Shown: positions 9,018 to 19,892 of the stretch, piece after piece | How the letters are laid out: each line of letters opens with the position of its first letter | Position numbering within the stretch: the first letter of the stretch is position 1 | Assembly: GCA_010909725.1 (NCBI GenBank) | Contig: JAACMV010000023.1 | Location: 248,001 to 312,000 of the forward strand | Origin: Picochlorum sp. 'celeri' | Taxonomy: Eukaryota > Chlorophyta > Trebouxiophyceae | Reading direction: 5' to 3' | Length of the DNA: 64,000 nt | Made by a program: the position numbers and the translations under genes | Notes under the pieces: generated by a model | What the model was told of the DNA's origin: nothing | Databases searched by the model: none | The model's input: the letters and a program-made list of their open reading frames with translations, nothing else

Positions 9018-10178
9018 ATGGCATCCGACATCACCCTGTACAGGCTCAAACCTGGGCATTCCCTCCCATCATGTAGCCTTGGGTGTTTGTACCTCGAGGT
9101 ATGTTGTCAATGCATTGCTGTATTTGTCTTTACGAGCCATTTGTTTGAAGAAGTACATCTTCTGCAGGGATATCTAGCGATAGCATTGGCGCAGCAGCGC
9201 CGTAGAGAGGAGGAACGCTCTTCGCAGACTCCCAGTTTGACACAGTCATACAGGACTGTGGACTGCACATGGGAGACGTGCTCCCCTTCCGGTAGACTGC
9301 CATGTTTGGATTGGAAAGGGAAACTTGTATGTAGGCCTGAAGGTTGCACTCGGGACGATTATGATGGGATGGAGGAGGCAGAGTATATTATTCACAGGAT
9401 GCATCAAATGGGTATTCTTCCTGCCATGCACCTAGATGATGCCCTGGATGATGAACACAGAGCTGTATGCGAGGGGTTTGTATGTCTTTTAAAGCAGATT
9501 GTAGTCCCTGCAATACAGTCGTCGCTGTGGTTGGAGAAGAGGTGTTACCATGCCTTTACACAGGACATGTTTGGAAAAGGACTGTCGTTTCCGTTGAATA
9601 GAATACTACCCAGAGTGCAGCAGTTTCATATGAAACGGTCTTCATCGCACAGGTTGAAACATCATCATGGGGATGAAGAGTATTCTACTGCTGACAGCAA
9701 CGTCTACACGGCTGCGTCCAGAGCACTGGAGCGTATTGGCAAATATGTTGCGAGCATGAAACCTTTGGAGATGCAGTTTGCATTTTATCCTTCACCATCA
9801 TCATGCGATGCCCTCCTCTTCTCATGCCTTTCCATGATCCGATGCTTCCCTGTCCATAGTGCCCTACGACAGGCATCAAAGCCTCTTGATACATATGTAG
9901 ATGCTCTCGCAAGGAATGTTGTAGGTACCTCCATCACCATGGGCGCAATAGCTGATAGAACATGGGCCAATATACGACCCATACTCCCCCCCTCTTCTCA
10001 CACACAGCACTCTCATGAAGGCCAAGAGGATGAGGAAGAACAAGAAACACCAGCTTCCATGGGAACCAAAGGAACCTATTGGCTCATTGGAGTGGGCACC
10101 TTGTTTGCTGCCTACATACTTTTGGGAGGGCAGTATTTTGAAATTCAAGAACTGATGGAGGATGAGGATAATCACTGA
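9018..10178 (+). CDS. Metaxin/SAM37-like mitochondrial outer-membrane protein
   Basis: A probable subunit of the sorting and assembly machinery that inserts beta-barrel proteins. The N-terminal thioredoxin-like strand reads ITLYRLKPGHSLPSCSLGC. The GST-C-like half contains FAFYPSPSSCDALLFSCLSM, matching the metaxin pattern in which a DxPSSxDA turn begins the last helices. A single C-terminal transmembrane helix (YWLIGVGTLFAAYILLGG) would anchor it. A 69-nt in-frame intron without a stop lies at 9099-9167 (GTATGT...TGCAG); splicing joins LGCLYLE to GYLAIALAQ and gives 363 aa. I place the start at 9018 (caccATGGC, directly before the conserved strand). An in-frame ATG at 8862 would add 52 unconserved residues. 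The two promoters of this gene and DPE2 share about 240 bp. Confidence 0.72.
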   Translation: MASDITLYRLKPGHSLPSCSLGCLYLEVCCQCIAVFVFTSHLFEEVHLLQGYLAIALAQQRRREEERSSQTPSLTQSYRTVDCTWETCSPSGRLPCLDWKGKLVCRPEGCTRDDYDGMEEAEYIIHRMHQMGILPAMHLDDALDDEHRAVCEGFVCLLKQIVVPAIQSSLWLEKRCYHAFTQDMFGKGLSFPLNRILPRVQQFHMKRSSSHRLKHHHGDEEYSTADSNVYTAASRALERIGKYVASMKPLEMQFAFYPSPSSCDALLFSCLSMIRCFPVHSALRQASKPLDTYVDALARNVVGTSITMGAIADRTWANIRPILPPSSHTQHSHEGQEDEEEQETPASMGTKGTYWLIGVGTLFAAYILLGGQYFEIQELMEDEDNH

Positions 10179-10242
10179 TAGACAGCGGCTGCGACCGAAT
10201 ATTCTTTTCCAATACATATTATTTATTGTGTACAGAAAAGAT

Positions 10243-12013
10243 ATGCTACATCTGGGAACTGGGCTCTGTTCCATTCCAGTGGACGTGCTCAACAACACGA
10301 CTCTTGACGACCGTGGAGCCACCGTTGGGCGTGGACAAGACTGCGTTGTCTCAATCAACCAGCACAATGACACCCATTCAAAATTATATAGGCTTATATC
10401 GAAGCAACACGCGCTCTTGAGACTGTCTGACGATGGTTTGTATGTGAAAGATTTCGAATCGAGAAATGGGACATTTGTCAACCAGACCAAGTTGACGGAC
10501 AATTCGTGGGTAAAACTGCGAGAAAATGATATTGTATCTCTAGGATGGTGCGTTGGTTTGAGTTGACATGTGCTGCATGACTTTTTTGGTCACGTGTGTA
10601 TTCTTGGTTTGCAGCCCTGCTCGGCACCCTTCCTTGGGGTCGATGAACAATCCATACTCATTGCGGGTGTCAGGGATTGAGCTGTACTTGTCAAAGCAAA
10701 AGAAACAGATGGGAACCTCACCATCTACCATGTATGATTCACGAGTGAGGGACTCGAGTGGAGGGTTTCGGTCCTGGGAGGCAATAAAGCAAAGTTTTCT
10801 CCAGAATAGCCAGGAGCAACGGTCTCACAAGAAGCCGCGCGTGCAGGCAAGTAACGTGATTGATTTGACAGAGGATGATGCTTCTACTCCTCCTCCTCCT
10901 CCTCCTTCGCAGACTACCCGATCTCCTCCTGGTGCGCTGCCCAGCACGCAATCATCTCAGAACTGGAGTACTCCATCAACACAGCGGCAGCAACGACAAA
11001 GGCCCTCTCCTGCTCCTGTTGCGAGTTCTTCGATGCAACCACCGACGGCAACAAAACCAGCAGCACAGACACCTGCGAGTGGTGGCAGATATATGTTGAG
11101 GCGACCATTGAAAGTTGCCGGGAAAATCCACACATATCTGGAGGAAGAGTTTGTAAAACTCTTCCCAGGACTGGTGAAAGGTTTGGAGGAAGATTATGAA
11201 AGGGGATGTCGACTGGTGGCAGATGCCTATGGCCGCTGGTATAAACAATGGTCACAGGTACAGGTCTCCAAGGTTTTGAGAAACTTTGTGGAAAGTCTCC
11301 CGGATGGATATGTCTGTCGCTGTGACGGAGGAAAACATTTGAAATATCCGTATATTCGCCTCCCAGCATGCGACCATAGCATGTGTCTGTCATGCTTGCA
11401 CAGACATGTGGTGCTGAGGAGAAACAGCACGTGTATGATTTGTAGAGCACATATAGATGGCATGCCGCACAATGATCCGTGGGTCGATGATGAAATTCTT
11501 AAAATTATGAGGAAAAAGCAGGTGATGGAACATCTTAGAGATCGTCTACCTCCAGAGTCGCAGGTTTCAGCAATGCTGTCCCAACTGAAGAGCTACCTTG
11601 TCGAGGAGCAGAGGTTCACGTATGCACAGGACGTCAATGTACCGCACTTGATGTCCCATGAGTTTATTTTGGCGAATTCTACAAAGAAATGCGAGACGTG
11701 CAACGTCGAGCGCGGCGACTCGACCATCCTTGGCATTGTAAAGTCCCCAGCAGAAGACAGGGACGTGCACACAGACCCAACATGCCAAACATCATGGCAT
11801 CACGTGAAATGTCTCGATCCAAACATCAGGATGCATGTACTATCTGAAGGTGTGAGAGGATTTTCAAAGATGAAGCTGGAGCAGAAGACAAGGTTGCTGA
11901 AAGAGCTGGCTGATGGGACTCCTCCTCCAGATCTTGCTAAAAAAAAAACTAACAATGGTGCATCTCCCATGGTGGAGAGGGGCAACACAGCAACCCCCGT
12001 CCCTGCAACCTAG
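10243..12013 (+). CDS. FHA-SIM-RING protein, probable E3 ubiquitin ligase with a C-terminal zinc finger
   Basis: Exons are 10243-10547 and 10615-12013; the 67-nt intron (GTGCGT...TGCAG) joins ENDIVSLG to CPARHPSLG, for 567 aa. An FHA domain (about 20-100, ATVGRGQDC, SKQHALL, DFESRNGTFVN) binds phosphothreonine. A textbook SUMO-interacting motif, VIDLTEDD, follows at about 183-190. A RING-like finger lies at about 336-385 (CRCDGG, CDHSMCLSCLHRH, CMICRAH). A C-terminal CETC...WHHVKC module (about 458-505) resembles a PARP-type finger. The architecture suggests a CHFR/RNF8-like ligase recruited by phosphorylated and SUMOylated partners; that role is inference. Only 64 bp separate it from the metaxin stop. 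Internal Pro/Ser/Gln-rich linkers are unconserved. Confidence 0.82.
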
Positions 12014-12113
12014 ACTCATTGCTTCGTACCCCGTGTTTCATAGTATTTAAAGAATTAAAAATTCATCAAGTAAAGCCTTATTTTGTGATTGCTCATACTC
12101 CGAGGAATCGTCA

Positions 12114-12929
12114 ATGGTGTCGGTGAAGAAAACACAGAGAGAAGAGGAGGCAACAGGGTCCCGTCGTCAAAGACGTGGGAATAAAGGAAGTAATGGAAAT
12201 GAAGAAGTTATTGACATGGGGATGGGTGCAGTAGAAGTTCCCGAGGTGTTTACGACCGAAGGAGGAGCAACTGGCGAGGAAGATGCTGCAGCTCAAATTC
12301 ACCTGGCAACATCGGGTCAACTCACCTCTAATGATGAAGAAAAAAATGCTTCAGCTAAAAAACGTGAGAGATCTGAGCCTCGCGCTGAAGAGGACGAGGA
12401 AGACAAGGAGGGGGGCGAGCCGGTCCAACCTTATACGCAGAAGAAGAGGCGGTGCGTATGGTCTCCACGAGAGAAGGAAATGGTGCTTAAAAAGGTTGCT
12501 GACTTTGGTGGGCGCAAGGCAGAAGCTGTCCAATGGTTCAAGGCTGAATTCCCCGGGTTGTGGGAAAGTCTCACGTCCTCCACCATTATTCGCTGGCAAA
12601 CTGAGAAGGACAACCCAGATCCCAATCGAAATAGAAAGAGAGGAAGACCAAAGGGATTGCCAGAGCATGTAGAGGACTTTTTGGTGGATCAGGTCAAGGT
12701 GATCAAGGAGGAGAATCCATCGGTGACAATGACTGGCATGTTGCCAAAGCTGAAGGATTCCATGCGTGCTCACGGATACGCTCAGTATTTGTTTGAAAAC
12801 AATGGAAAATTCAAGATGAGTATGACATGGTTGAGGCGTGTCGCGTTTGTGGAGCTCGGAATGAAGTCATGGAAACAAGAGCATATCGATGAGGACGATG
12901 TCCTCACCGATGAAGAAGCTCGCTCATAG
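12114..12929 (+). CDS. CENP-B/pogo-like HTH DNA-binding protein, possibly derived from a transposase
   Basis: 271 aa. The first 110 residues are charged and low complexity and contain basic KKRERSEPR and QKKRRC stretches (possible NLS). The core (about 118-255) has two helical DNA-binding-like segments: WSPREKEMVLKKVADFGGRK with TIIRWQTEKDN, then NGKFKMSMTWLRRVAF. The pattern FK-S-WLRR at the end of a second HTH is typical of CENP-B/Tc5/pogo transposase N-termini. An AT-hook-like RKRGRPKGLP lies between them. No DDE catalytic domain follows, so this is either a domesticated DNA-binding module or the N-terminal remnant of a transposase. It lies about 440 bp from a TA-flanked inverted-repeat element. 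Confidence 0.55.
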   Translation: MVSVKKTQREEEATGSRRQRRGNKGSNGNEEVIDMGMGAVEVPEVFTTEGGATGEEDAAAQIHLATSGQLTSNDEEKNASAKKRERSEPRAEEDEEDKEGGEPVQPYTQKKRRCVWSPREKEMVLKKVADFGGRKAEAVQWFKAEFPGLWESLTSSTIIRWQTEKDNPDPNRNRKRGRPKGLPEHVEDFLVDQVKVIKEENPSVTMTGMLPKLKDSMRAHGYAQYLFENNGKFKMSMTWLRRVAFVELGMKSWKQEHIDEDDVLTDEEARS

Positions 12930-12950
12930 TAGAGCAGTATTTATGTTTTT

Positions 12951-13339
12951 CTATTTCTGCTGAATGACGGATGAATATGGATTCATTCCACCACAATCAC
13001 ACTTGTTTTCTCTTTTTTTTCCTTGAGACACAATTTGACCATCATGTAAAACATGTAAATCATCAATCCATCTGGGAAATCTGAAAATAAGAAATGGACG
13101 TCCGATGTAATCCAGTGTCCTTTGGACACACATTTCATGTACTTGGACATGGACGCCCATTGTAGTACCCAGTATGACATCTGTCCATCCACCGTCCGAA
13201 GGGGCCAAAGCGAGACGGAGGCATGTTTCACCATTCGTCAGACAGGTGACACAAACGGCAATGTCCATGTAGGGATAGGCGTCCACGAATCCAAGTACAC
13301 CAAATGTAGCCGATTTGGACAGTGGAGTATATTTGGACT
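12951..13339 (-). pseudogene. Orphan coding-like frame, possibly truncated at its 5' end by the adjacent element
   Basis: An open frame of about 125 codons reads on the minus strand from just after an in-frame TAG near 13339. Its first ATG is internal (MDIAVCVTCLTNGETC). The translation (for example GVLGFVDAYPYMDIAV, DVILGTTMGVHVQVHEM, IGRPFLIFRFPRWIDDLHV) looks protein-like, with balanced composition, but I recognise no family. The 5' end lies about 30 bp from the left end of the inverted-repeat element at 13369. It may therefore be a gene fragment cut off by insertion, or a small gene with an unseen 5' exon. Confidence 0.35.
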
Positions 13340-13368
13340 ATAAATATTTTCTTTTTTAAACAGTAATA

Positions 13369-13984
13369 CTCGACTAAATTATTAGGACGATTTAAGACTA
13401 GTTGTCATGACACCCGATTTCATAGTAGACGCTGGATGATCTGCCTCTGAAACAGGCCTTAATGTCACTTAATTGCTCCTTTTCCGATGTTACATGATTA
13501 CTACAAGTCTAATGAATACATTGAATGCCACTCCTGGTACAAGACACTGCCAAAACGGCGATTTGGAGGCCATCATGAGACTTGGGCCTCTTCACCTTCC
13601 TGCAAAGTGCACTCCACTAGTTCATCATTGCTCTACTCAATATCTATGGTCCCTTCTTCTTTGTCTGAACACTCTGATATTTCCTGAGACCATTCTGCTG
13701 TTTATCAGCATTTCATGTCAAATTTATCAACAATCTGCGCAATTGCATGACCATGTGTGGTGGGAGCTCAGTGGAGGATGCCAGATCTCATCCTGAGGGC
13801 GTTTGATGGATCGCGGGTCGGGATAAATCGATGCAAGAACGTATTAGTATGCTCTGGAGCGAGTATCTAGTCTTGGGTCGCTATATAAGCCGAGTTATGG
13901 GCGATCAAAGATTTGGGAGATTCGGTATTAGTAGGACAATGTAAGGGTGCTTGTCATGACAATTTGTCTAATAATTTAGTCGAG
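13369..13984. mobile_element. 616-bp MITE-like element with terminal inverted repeats and TA flanks
   Basis: The ends are inverted copies. The left end reads CTCGACTAAATTATTAG from 13369. The right end is its exact reverse complement, finishing at 13984. Similarity continues inward with gaps to TTGTCATGACA and CCC. Both ends are flanked by TA (13367-13368 and 13985-13986), the target duplication of the Tc1/mariner/pogo superfamily. No transposase ORF is present inside, so it would be non-autonomous. The internal TTGTCATGACAA on the right arm is itself a palindrome. Confidence 0.75.
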
Positions 13985-14103
13985 TACATCTTACTTTTCT
14001 ACATGTTGTACGAGGTGACTTGCACCCCTCAAGAGTCTTAGAAATTTTAAAACATGATGTACAGAAAAAAGATGTATTCATGGAAAAAAAAGTGTCATAC
14101 TCG

Positions 14104-17100
14104 TCATGTCAGGCTCATAGCCACCAGAAGAAAGTATTGCTTCTTATTTTTCTGATATCGATACAAAAATGGTATCTCCGACGTGTCGCTCTCTGCATCA
14201 AAGTACAGTCTACCCTTCATGACTGCTCGATTATGAAAGCCAGTCTGCTTCCTTGGCCTGGATACTGGCTTGAGGCCCAGTTTTGACATCATATCCTGGA
14301 CCATGCGATTGCGAGGCCTGTTTTCATGCTGCTCTGATTCATTTGAAGGATATTCTAGATCCACCCAGCCAGCAGCACCACCTACTTCCTCTCTCACCAC
14401 CTGCAAGCCTGGTACAGGCTCACCGCCCTGGAGCTCGTGCAAGAGGAACTTGTTCAGATCATTCTCCAAATCTACCCTTTGTTCTTCGTTGCAAAATTTG
14501 CCAGAATGTTTCAGCAGATATGCACGAGCTTTGAAGGAGGTGTTTCCTTCCGGCAATCTATTGGCCCTATTCATGGCATTTTCCAAGACAGCACGAGTAA
14601 AAACATGGTGGCACCAAGGAACCTCGTGACCCAATGGCAAACAGAACGAGGTCCGTTTACACTTTTGCATGCGCTCAATCCTTCCATCAGCATCAGAGAC
14701 CCCTCGAGAATTCAAATATCCAGAGAAGCAGTTTTGGCCACCACCAGAGTAGCCAATAAATTCGAGGCATGCAAGTTCTCCTCTATCCAGTCTCTGACGG
14801 ATTTCATCTACAGTCGTCAGTTCATCTTTCGACAGATTCTGATCAATAAAATCTGCATTATCCACCACGAAATCTGGCAAGGTATGCGAGACGGATATGG
14901 CCAGCCTTTCTGCCTGTGGTAGATTGAAATCATCTGACGTGCTCACGATGACGAACACAGAACGAAATGCTCCATGCCTCTTGGCCTGTTCATAGTCAAG
15001 CGACACGTCCAGATACGAATCATTTTCCAATACTGCCTTCTTGTATACAAGATCTACTCTCAAAGAAGAAATGCTCGAATACTTGACACGAAAACCCAGG
15101 GTTTTGAATGCAAAACATACAGCAGCCTGTACACTATCAAATGACTCTGATGTCTCTCTCCCATCAGCCTTTGACGTGTAGTGGAGAGTAACATTTCTAT
15201 TCATCTTTCTCCTTCCATCTTCTTCTATCGCTGCAGGCTGCTGTATGTCGCATATACCAAGACGCTTGAGATTCTTGTGAATTCCTGTTGAACCGTGGGC
15301 CAAAGCAAGCCATGTCAGTACCGTGCCAATAGGAACACTTCCAAACCCTTGATCGAAAAGCATTTGTTTGATTTCTCTGGCATTCATTTGGATACGGTCT
15401 GCGTGATCACAAAACAGTAGAGAATACGTTTCAGATGTGACAACGAGATTCCTCTGTGGTGTCTTCCTTGTGATGCAAACACCCTCTTGATGCAAAAGAC
15501 TATTCCCACTCTCATTGCGGAAATACGCACGAACAAGGCCATACAGCCATGTACTAGTTGGAGTCTCTCCCTGTTGCACACGTGCCTGCAAACGTGCCAT
15601 GAGTCCCTCATCTTGCTCCAACCATGCCTCCACCTGCCAGAGACCTCTGCAAAGACATGTACGCGCCTTGAAAGTCACCTCAAACACATTATCGCTGAGA
15701 ACAGAACCAAAAAGACGATATATGTCAACAATCTCATATCGTTGACCAGGAGACTGCTTTCTTCCAAACTCTACTGCAATACAGCGCCTCCTCTTTTCTT
15801 TGTCTGTAGGACCTATGGCGGAATTGCCCAAGCCTTCATACACCTGCTCAAGAGTCATCTGAACTCCAAAAGATGTCTGTAACACATGTGCCAATGGCAT
15901 TTTGCCAATGACCAAGTCCTCGAAACACTTCCCACTCTGGCAATCTCGATATGTGTATCCATACCATGCCTTGGACCGATGAAGAACTTCTTCTTCTTCT
16001 TCTTCTTCTGAATCATTATCGCTAGGCTGAATAAACTCAATCCTAGACCTGAGAGAGTTGGGTAGATATGCCCCCGAACTGTAGATCCAGCGCACAAGAG
16101 TACACTTGGAATATTGCTGAAACTCTTGTGGATATCCTAGCTTTTGCATGGCCTTTATCAGCGGCTCAACCGCATCAATGGCACACTGCTCCTCGATCAG
16201 AATACTATTTCCTAATACCGTGTTCTTCTTCTCATAAGGATGGACAAGCATCATGACGGGAACTCCATTGGCAGCGATAGTATTTGTTCGGTTGCAGAGC
16301 AATCGCAGATTTGCAGGATCATTATTCCCCGCGTCCTGATCGATATGATCTGTGACAAGCCGTCGCACACATCCATTGTCTTTCCAGAACATTTTGACTT
16401 GGACGCCGCCACCGTCATCAGATGTTGGCCGTGCAACCTCTCCCAATGAGTTGGCTTCCTCTATAACTGTGGACCCAGTATTCATGACCTGGTGATACAG
16501 TTTGGTGAAAGAAATTGCCGAGTGAAGGGAGCAATCAATTCCACCAACAGCTATACTGCGATATTGTTGCTGGCGAGTGGTCTTGAGGGGCTGGTCCAGA
16601 AGCAACCATGTATCAGCATCTGGTCTCCAGATGCACTTTTGATCCTCAAAGAATACCTCAAAATCAGAGACCTCGAGATCTACCCATAATTCTTGTTCAT
16701 CATTTGTCTCTTTGAACCAATCATAAATCTCACGGGGCACACTGCCCCCTGCCAACCTTGCCATGGCAAGTCCCTCTACTTGCTTCCTCTTGCATGCCAA
16801 TGCAACATCCATTTGAGCCTGATCTAGTTCACTAAATGGAACAAAAAGAGTAACATCTGTCACACTTTCCGACAAGAATGTCTCTCTATCTTGAGGACGC
16901 TTGTTGGCTGCTTGCTGTGCCAAGGTAGCCAATTGCACCAGCGAGGGCTGATTATAGGCATGGTTTATGCTCAAATGATCCACACTCACATCACCGTTGG
17001 ACAAGAGACACTCAAACTCTTCCACAGGCAAGTTGTACTTGGCCATGGCTGTCACACTCCACAGCGAATAACAGCGTTTCTCAGAATCCTTTGCTGCAAA

Positions 17101-18456
17101 CCTGACACCCAGCATGCCATTGGAATTACATGGGGTCAAAAAGGCTGCATTAGAGACATTTGTAATGCAGCGGCCTTCTGCTGTGACGTATACCTTGTAG
17201 CTTTTATATCCCAACGATATCCTATTAAAGAAGAAGTCCTCTGCTAGAATGTAGCGTTTTCCTTCTCCATTCTTCCTAATGAGTACATGAGAACAGAACA
17301 GAACCCCCCAGTCCCGAGCATCCCTTGAAAATGTAATCCTATCAAAATATAGCAAAGCACAGGCAATCTTCTCAGCACTCATCGCGAGACCCTCCGATGT
17401 ATACTGCAGCATGTGCATACTATCTTTTGGAAAGATGACATTAGCAAATTCATCTGGTATTGGTACACACTCCTCTTGCCAAGTATCCCATGTCCAGAGA
17501 TGTCGCTTGTCATCATCTGGAATCAAAGCATCCACACACTCGACCAGTGAGCGACTATTACTTTCACTGTAAAGAGCCACGAAAACTTTGAACATTTCCT
17601 CTAGACCACCATCAAACGAACACGACAGCAATGCGAGCAGGGCCACTTCTATTGGCAGATGTGTTTGCAGATCCTCGTCTGAAAGAACAACCTCTGGGAG
17701 CTTGACGCGTCGCATCTCCATGTCTTCAGGCTTTATGATATCTGATGATGATGATAGCGTTCCACGACAATAGTCCCATATCGCGTACAGCTTGCGCAAA
17801 TCCTCTGACGAAGAATTCTCATTGTTTGAAAAAAAGTACCTCTGTGAGGCCTCTCGAGCGGAGAAAACCTCCTCCTCCTCGACATTGCCATCAAGATACT
17901 CCCTTGAAAGCCTTCTCAAAGTACCGATAAAGTCAGCAAGACCATGTTCAAATCCAGACTCTCGCAGACGCCGATCCACAAAAGGTCCTAGATTGCCAAA
18001 GACTTCATTAGCAGTATCTGCATAAAATCATTAAAACACAGGTGGTAAAAGGAAGAAATACCATCACAGGCATCACAACGGCAACACACCTGGCTCTTTT
18101 GGAATGATGGGACGAGTGTCATGGCACTCTCTCCCACGACACTGCCTGACGTGCTCTCGATCCCTTGCCAGAACACCTGGCTCTGCCGACATAGCAGAAG
18201 TCTGAGCATTGAATGCGTTTCTCAGAGGCCGAAGACAATCTCTCATGTTCATTGGGACACCATTGCTCGACACACTAGACCTCGACCGCTTCCTAGGTAG
18301 AAGATTCACCTCCTCCTCTGCTGTACGCCGAGAGCAGCCCGCGCTGCCATCACGATTGCTCTGGGCTGGAAGAGACGTATTCTCTTCGTTGGTCTTACGA
18401 GAGAAATATCCCTGTATGCTTCTGCATCCTTTGGATGCCGTTTCCCGCCAGCTCAT
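14104..18456 (-). CDS. Large multidomain protein with two NUMOD/HNH homing-endonuclease-like units
   Basis: Exon 1 is 18456-18090 and exon 2 is 18017-14104; the 72-nt intron (GTGTGT...TGCAG) joins IIPKEP to DTANEVFGNL, for 1,426 aa. Residues 1-130 are basic and disordered and start with a PIP-like SIQGYFSRK. Unit 1 (about 385-495) has a NUMOD-like YKVYVTAEGRCITNVSNAAF and an HNH-like VDHLSINHAYNQ...LATLAQQAAN. Unit 2 (about 585-705) has QQYRSIAVGGIDCSLHSAIS and TDHIDQDAGNNDPANLRLLC. This is the vDHi(d/n)...NN...NL(r/x)l.t pattern of HNH_3 domains. A third region (about 1100-1150, SFDSVQAAVCFAFKTLGFR) resembles NUMOD1-type helices. The rest is unrecognised. Whether the nuclease centres are active is unknown. 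It could be a domesticated selfish gene. Confidence 0.6.
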
Positions 18457-19892
18457 TCAGGTACCCTGCATGCAGCATTCATGCAATAGCATGACTGATA
18501 TCATGTTGCAACGTACAGGCGAACATCTTCTGACAAAGAAAAATCCTACCGTACCTTTCTTGTTCACTCTCTCGCAAAAGATGCTTTGAAATTACCACTC
18601 CACTCGTGGGAGATGCCACTCACTCACAAACGTGTCTTTGCAACACGATTGGTCTTGTTTTCCTTATTACTGCACGTATATATGTATAATTTCGATGTAA
18701 AACGACCATCAGAAGCATACATCTCTTTCTCTCCAGAGGAGGAGAACACACACAGCGTTGTTGTCGCGATTTCAAATCGACGCACCTGCTACTAAAGCAA
18801 TCTCTGATGTACTGCTCTTGTGTACATCAATTTTGAAGGTTTTTTTTTCTGGAGACGTTTGCTTCTATCGTATGATAATAGTACATGTGAAAGACTTGAT
18901 CTCATCGAGTTTCGTCCGAGGTACCATACATCCATCAACCCGTAAATCCGTCATGCCATAAACCCGTCATGCCACAAACCCGTCATGCCACAAATCCGTC
19001 ATGCCATAAATCCGTCATGCCATAAATCCGTCATGTTACGAGGGAAGCATCACTGCCGAAAAGAAGATGCCTGCTTTCTCTAGACAGTCAAAAACCTAAT
19101 ATGGAACGAATAATCATTCAAATTTCCCAACACTATCCTCTCGTACTACTGTACTGTCTCGAGGAACTCGACAGGATGACCACCGCGGTACCAACCAAAT
19201 CAGCACCACACCAAGCCATCAGGCCTAATGGACGCACAAAGCTTAATTATACGTCGAGATATGGTACCATGCTATGTGACGAGACGTGGGTTCTCCCGAC
19301 ACCGCCAACTTTTCTTGGCAGACGCAATGCATCATCAAAATGACACTCTAGCATCACGAAGAGAAGTAGAAACAATATCGATCAGGTACATGGGGCTTCC
19401 TTTTGTCACTGTGCTCCTCGTCTGGCCCGACACAGACAACCATAACAGTGCCGCACAGGAAAAGAGGAAGGATATGGAGATAAAAGGAAGCCCCGATATA
19501 CTACACTCGCTACTTACAAAACAGAGGGAAAAAATAAAACAGCGAGAAATTGAATAAAGTACGAACAGTGCACGAAATAATTCAGTGTTGATGATTCATA
19601 CCTAGAAGAGAAATCATTGCCAGAACCCTGCTGCTATATATATATATCTAGACTAGATACCGCGGCGCATAACTACAAGTATACTATCATGGACATGTAT
19701 CCATCATATACCTCCGTATGTATACCATCGATCTAAAGATTTGAACAGGCTCTCACACGCATGCCATCCCCTTGATGATACTCGTCACCCTCACCACTCA
19801 TCACCATGACCGCACATGTACTCTTTCCACTCACTCACTGAACTTCTAGTATATTCATCTTCTCAGAAATCATGCACATGCGATCATTGGGA
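18457..19892. other. 1.4-kb region without a convincing gene
   Basis: It lies upstream of the HNH-unit gene and downstream of the repeat protein at 19893. The only structure I see is a 16-bp tandem repeat at 18943-19036 and a TA run near 19637-19649. The + strand open frames here have unremarkable composition and no recognisable domain. Confidence 0.5.
18943..19036. repeat. 16-bp tandem repeat, about six copies
   Basis: The unit AAAYCCGTCATGCCAY recurs with CATG at 18952, 18968, 18984, 19000, 19016 and 19032, exactly every 16 bp. Variation is limited to C/T at two positions, and the last copy degenerates. The array has no spacers, so it is not CRISPR-like. Confidence 0.9.

Noticed and set aside
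18943..19036. CRISPR-like array
   Set aside because: The units are 16 bp with no spacers, in a eukaryotic nuclear sequence; it is a simple tandem repeat.
19101..19557. + strand ORFs between the HNH-unit and repeat-protein genes
   Set aside because: No domain, no conserved-looking sequence and no supporting splice sites.
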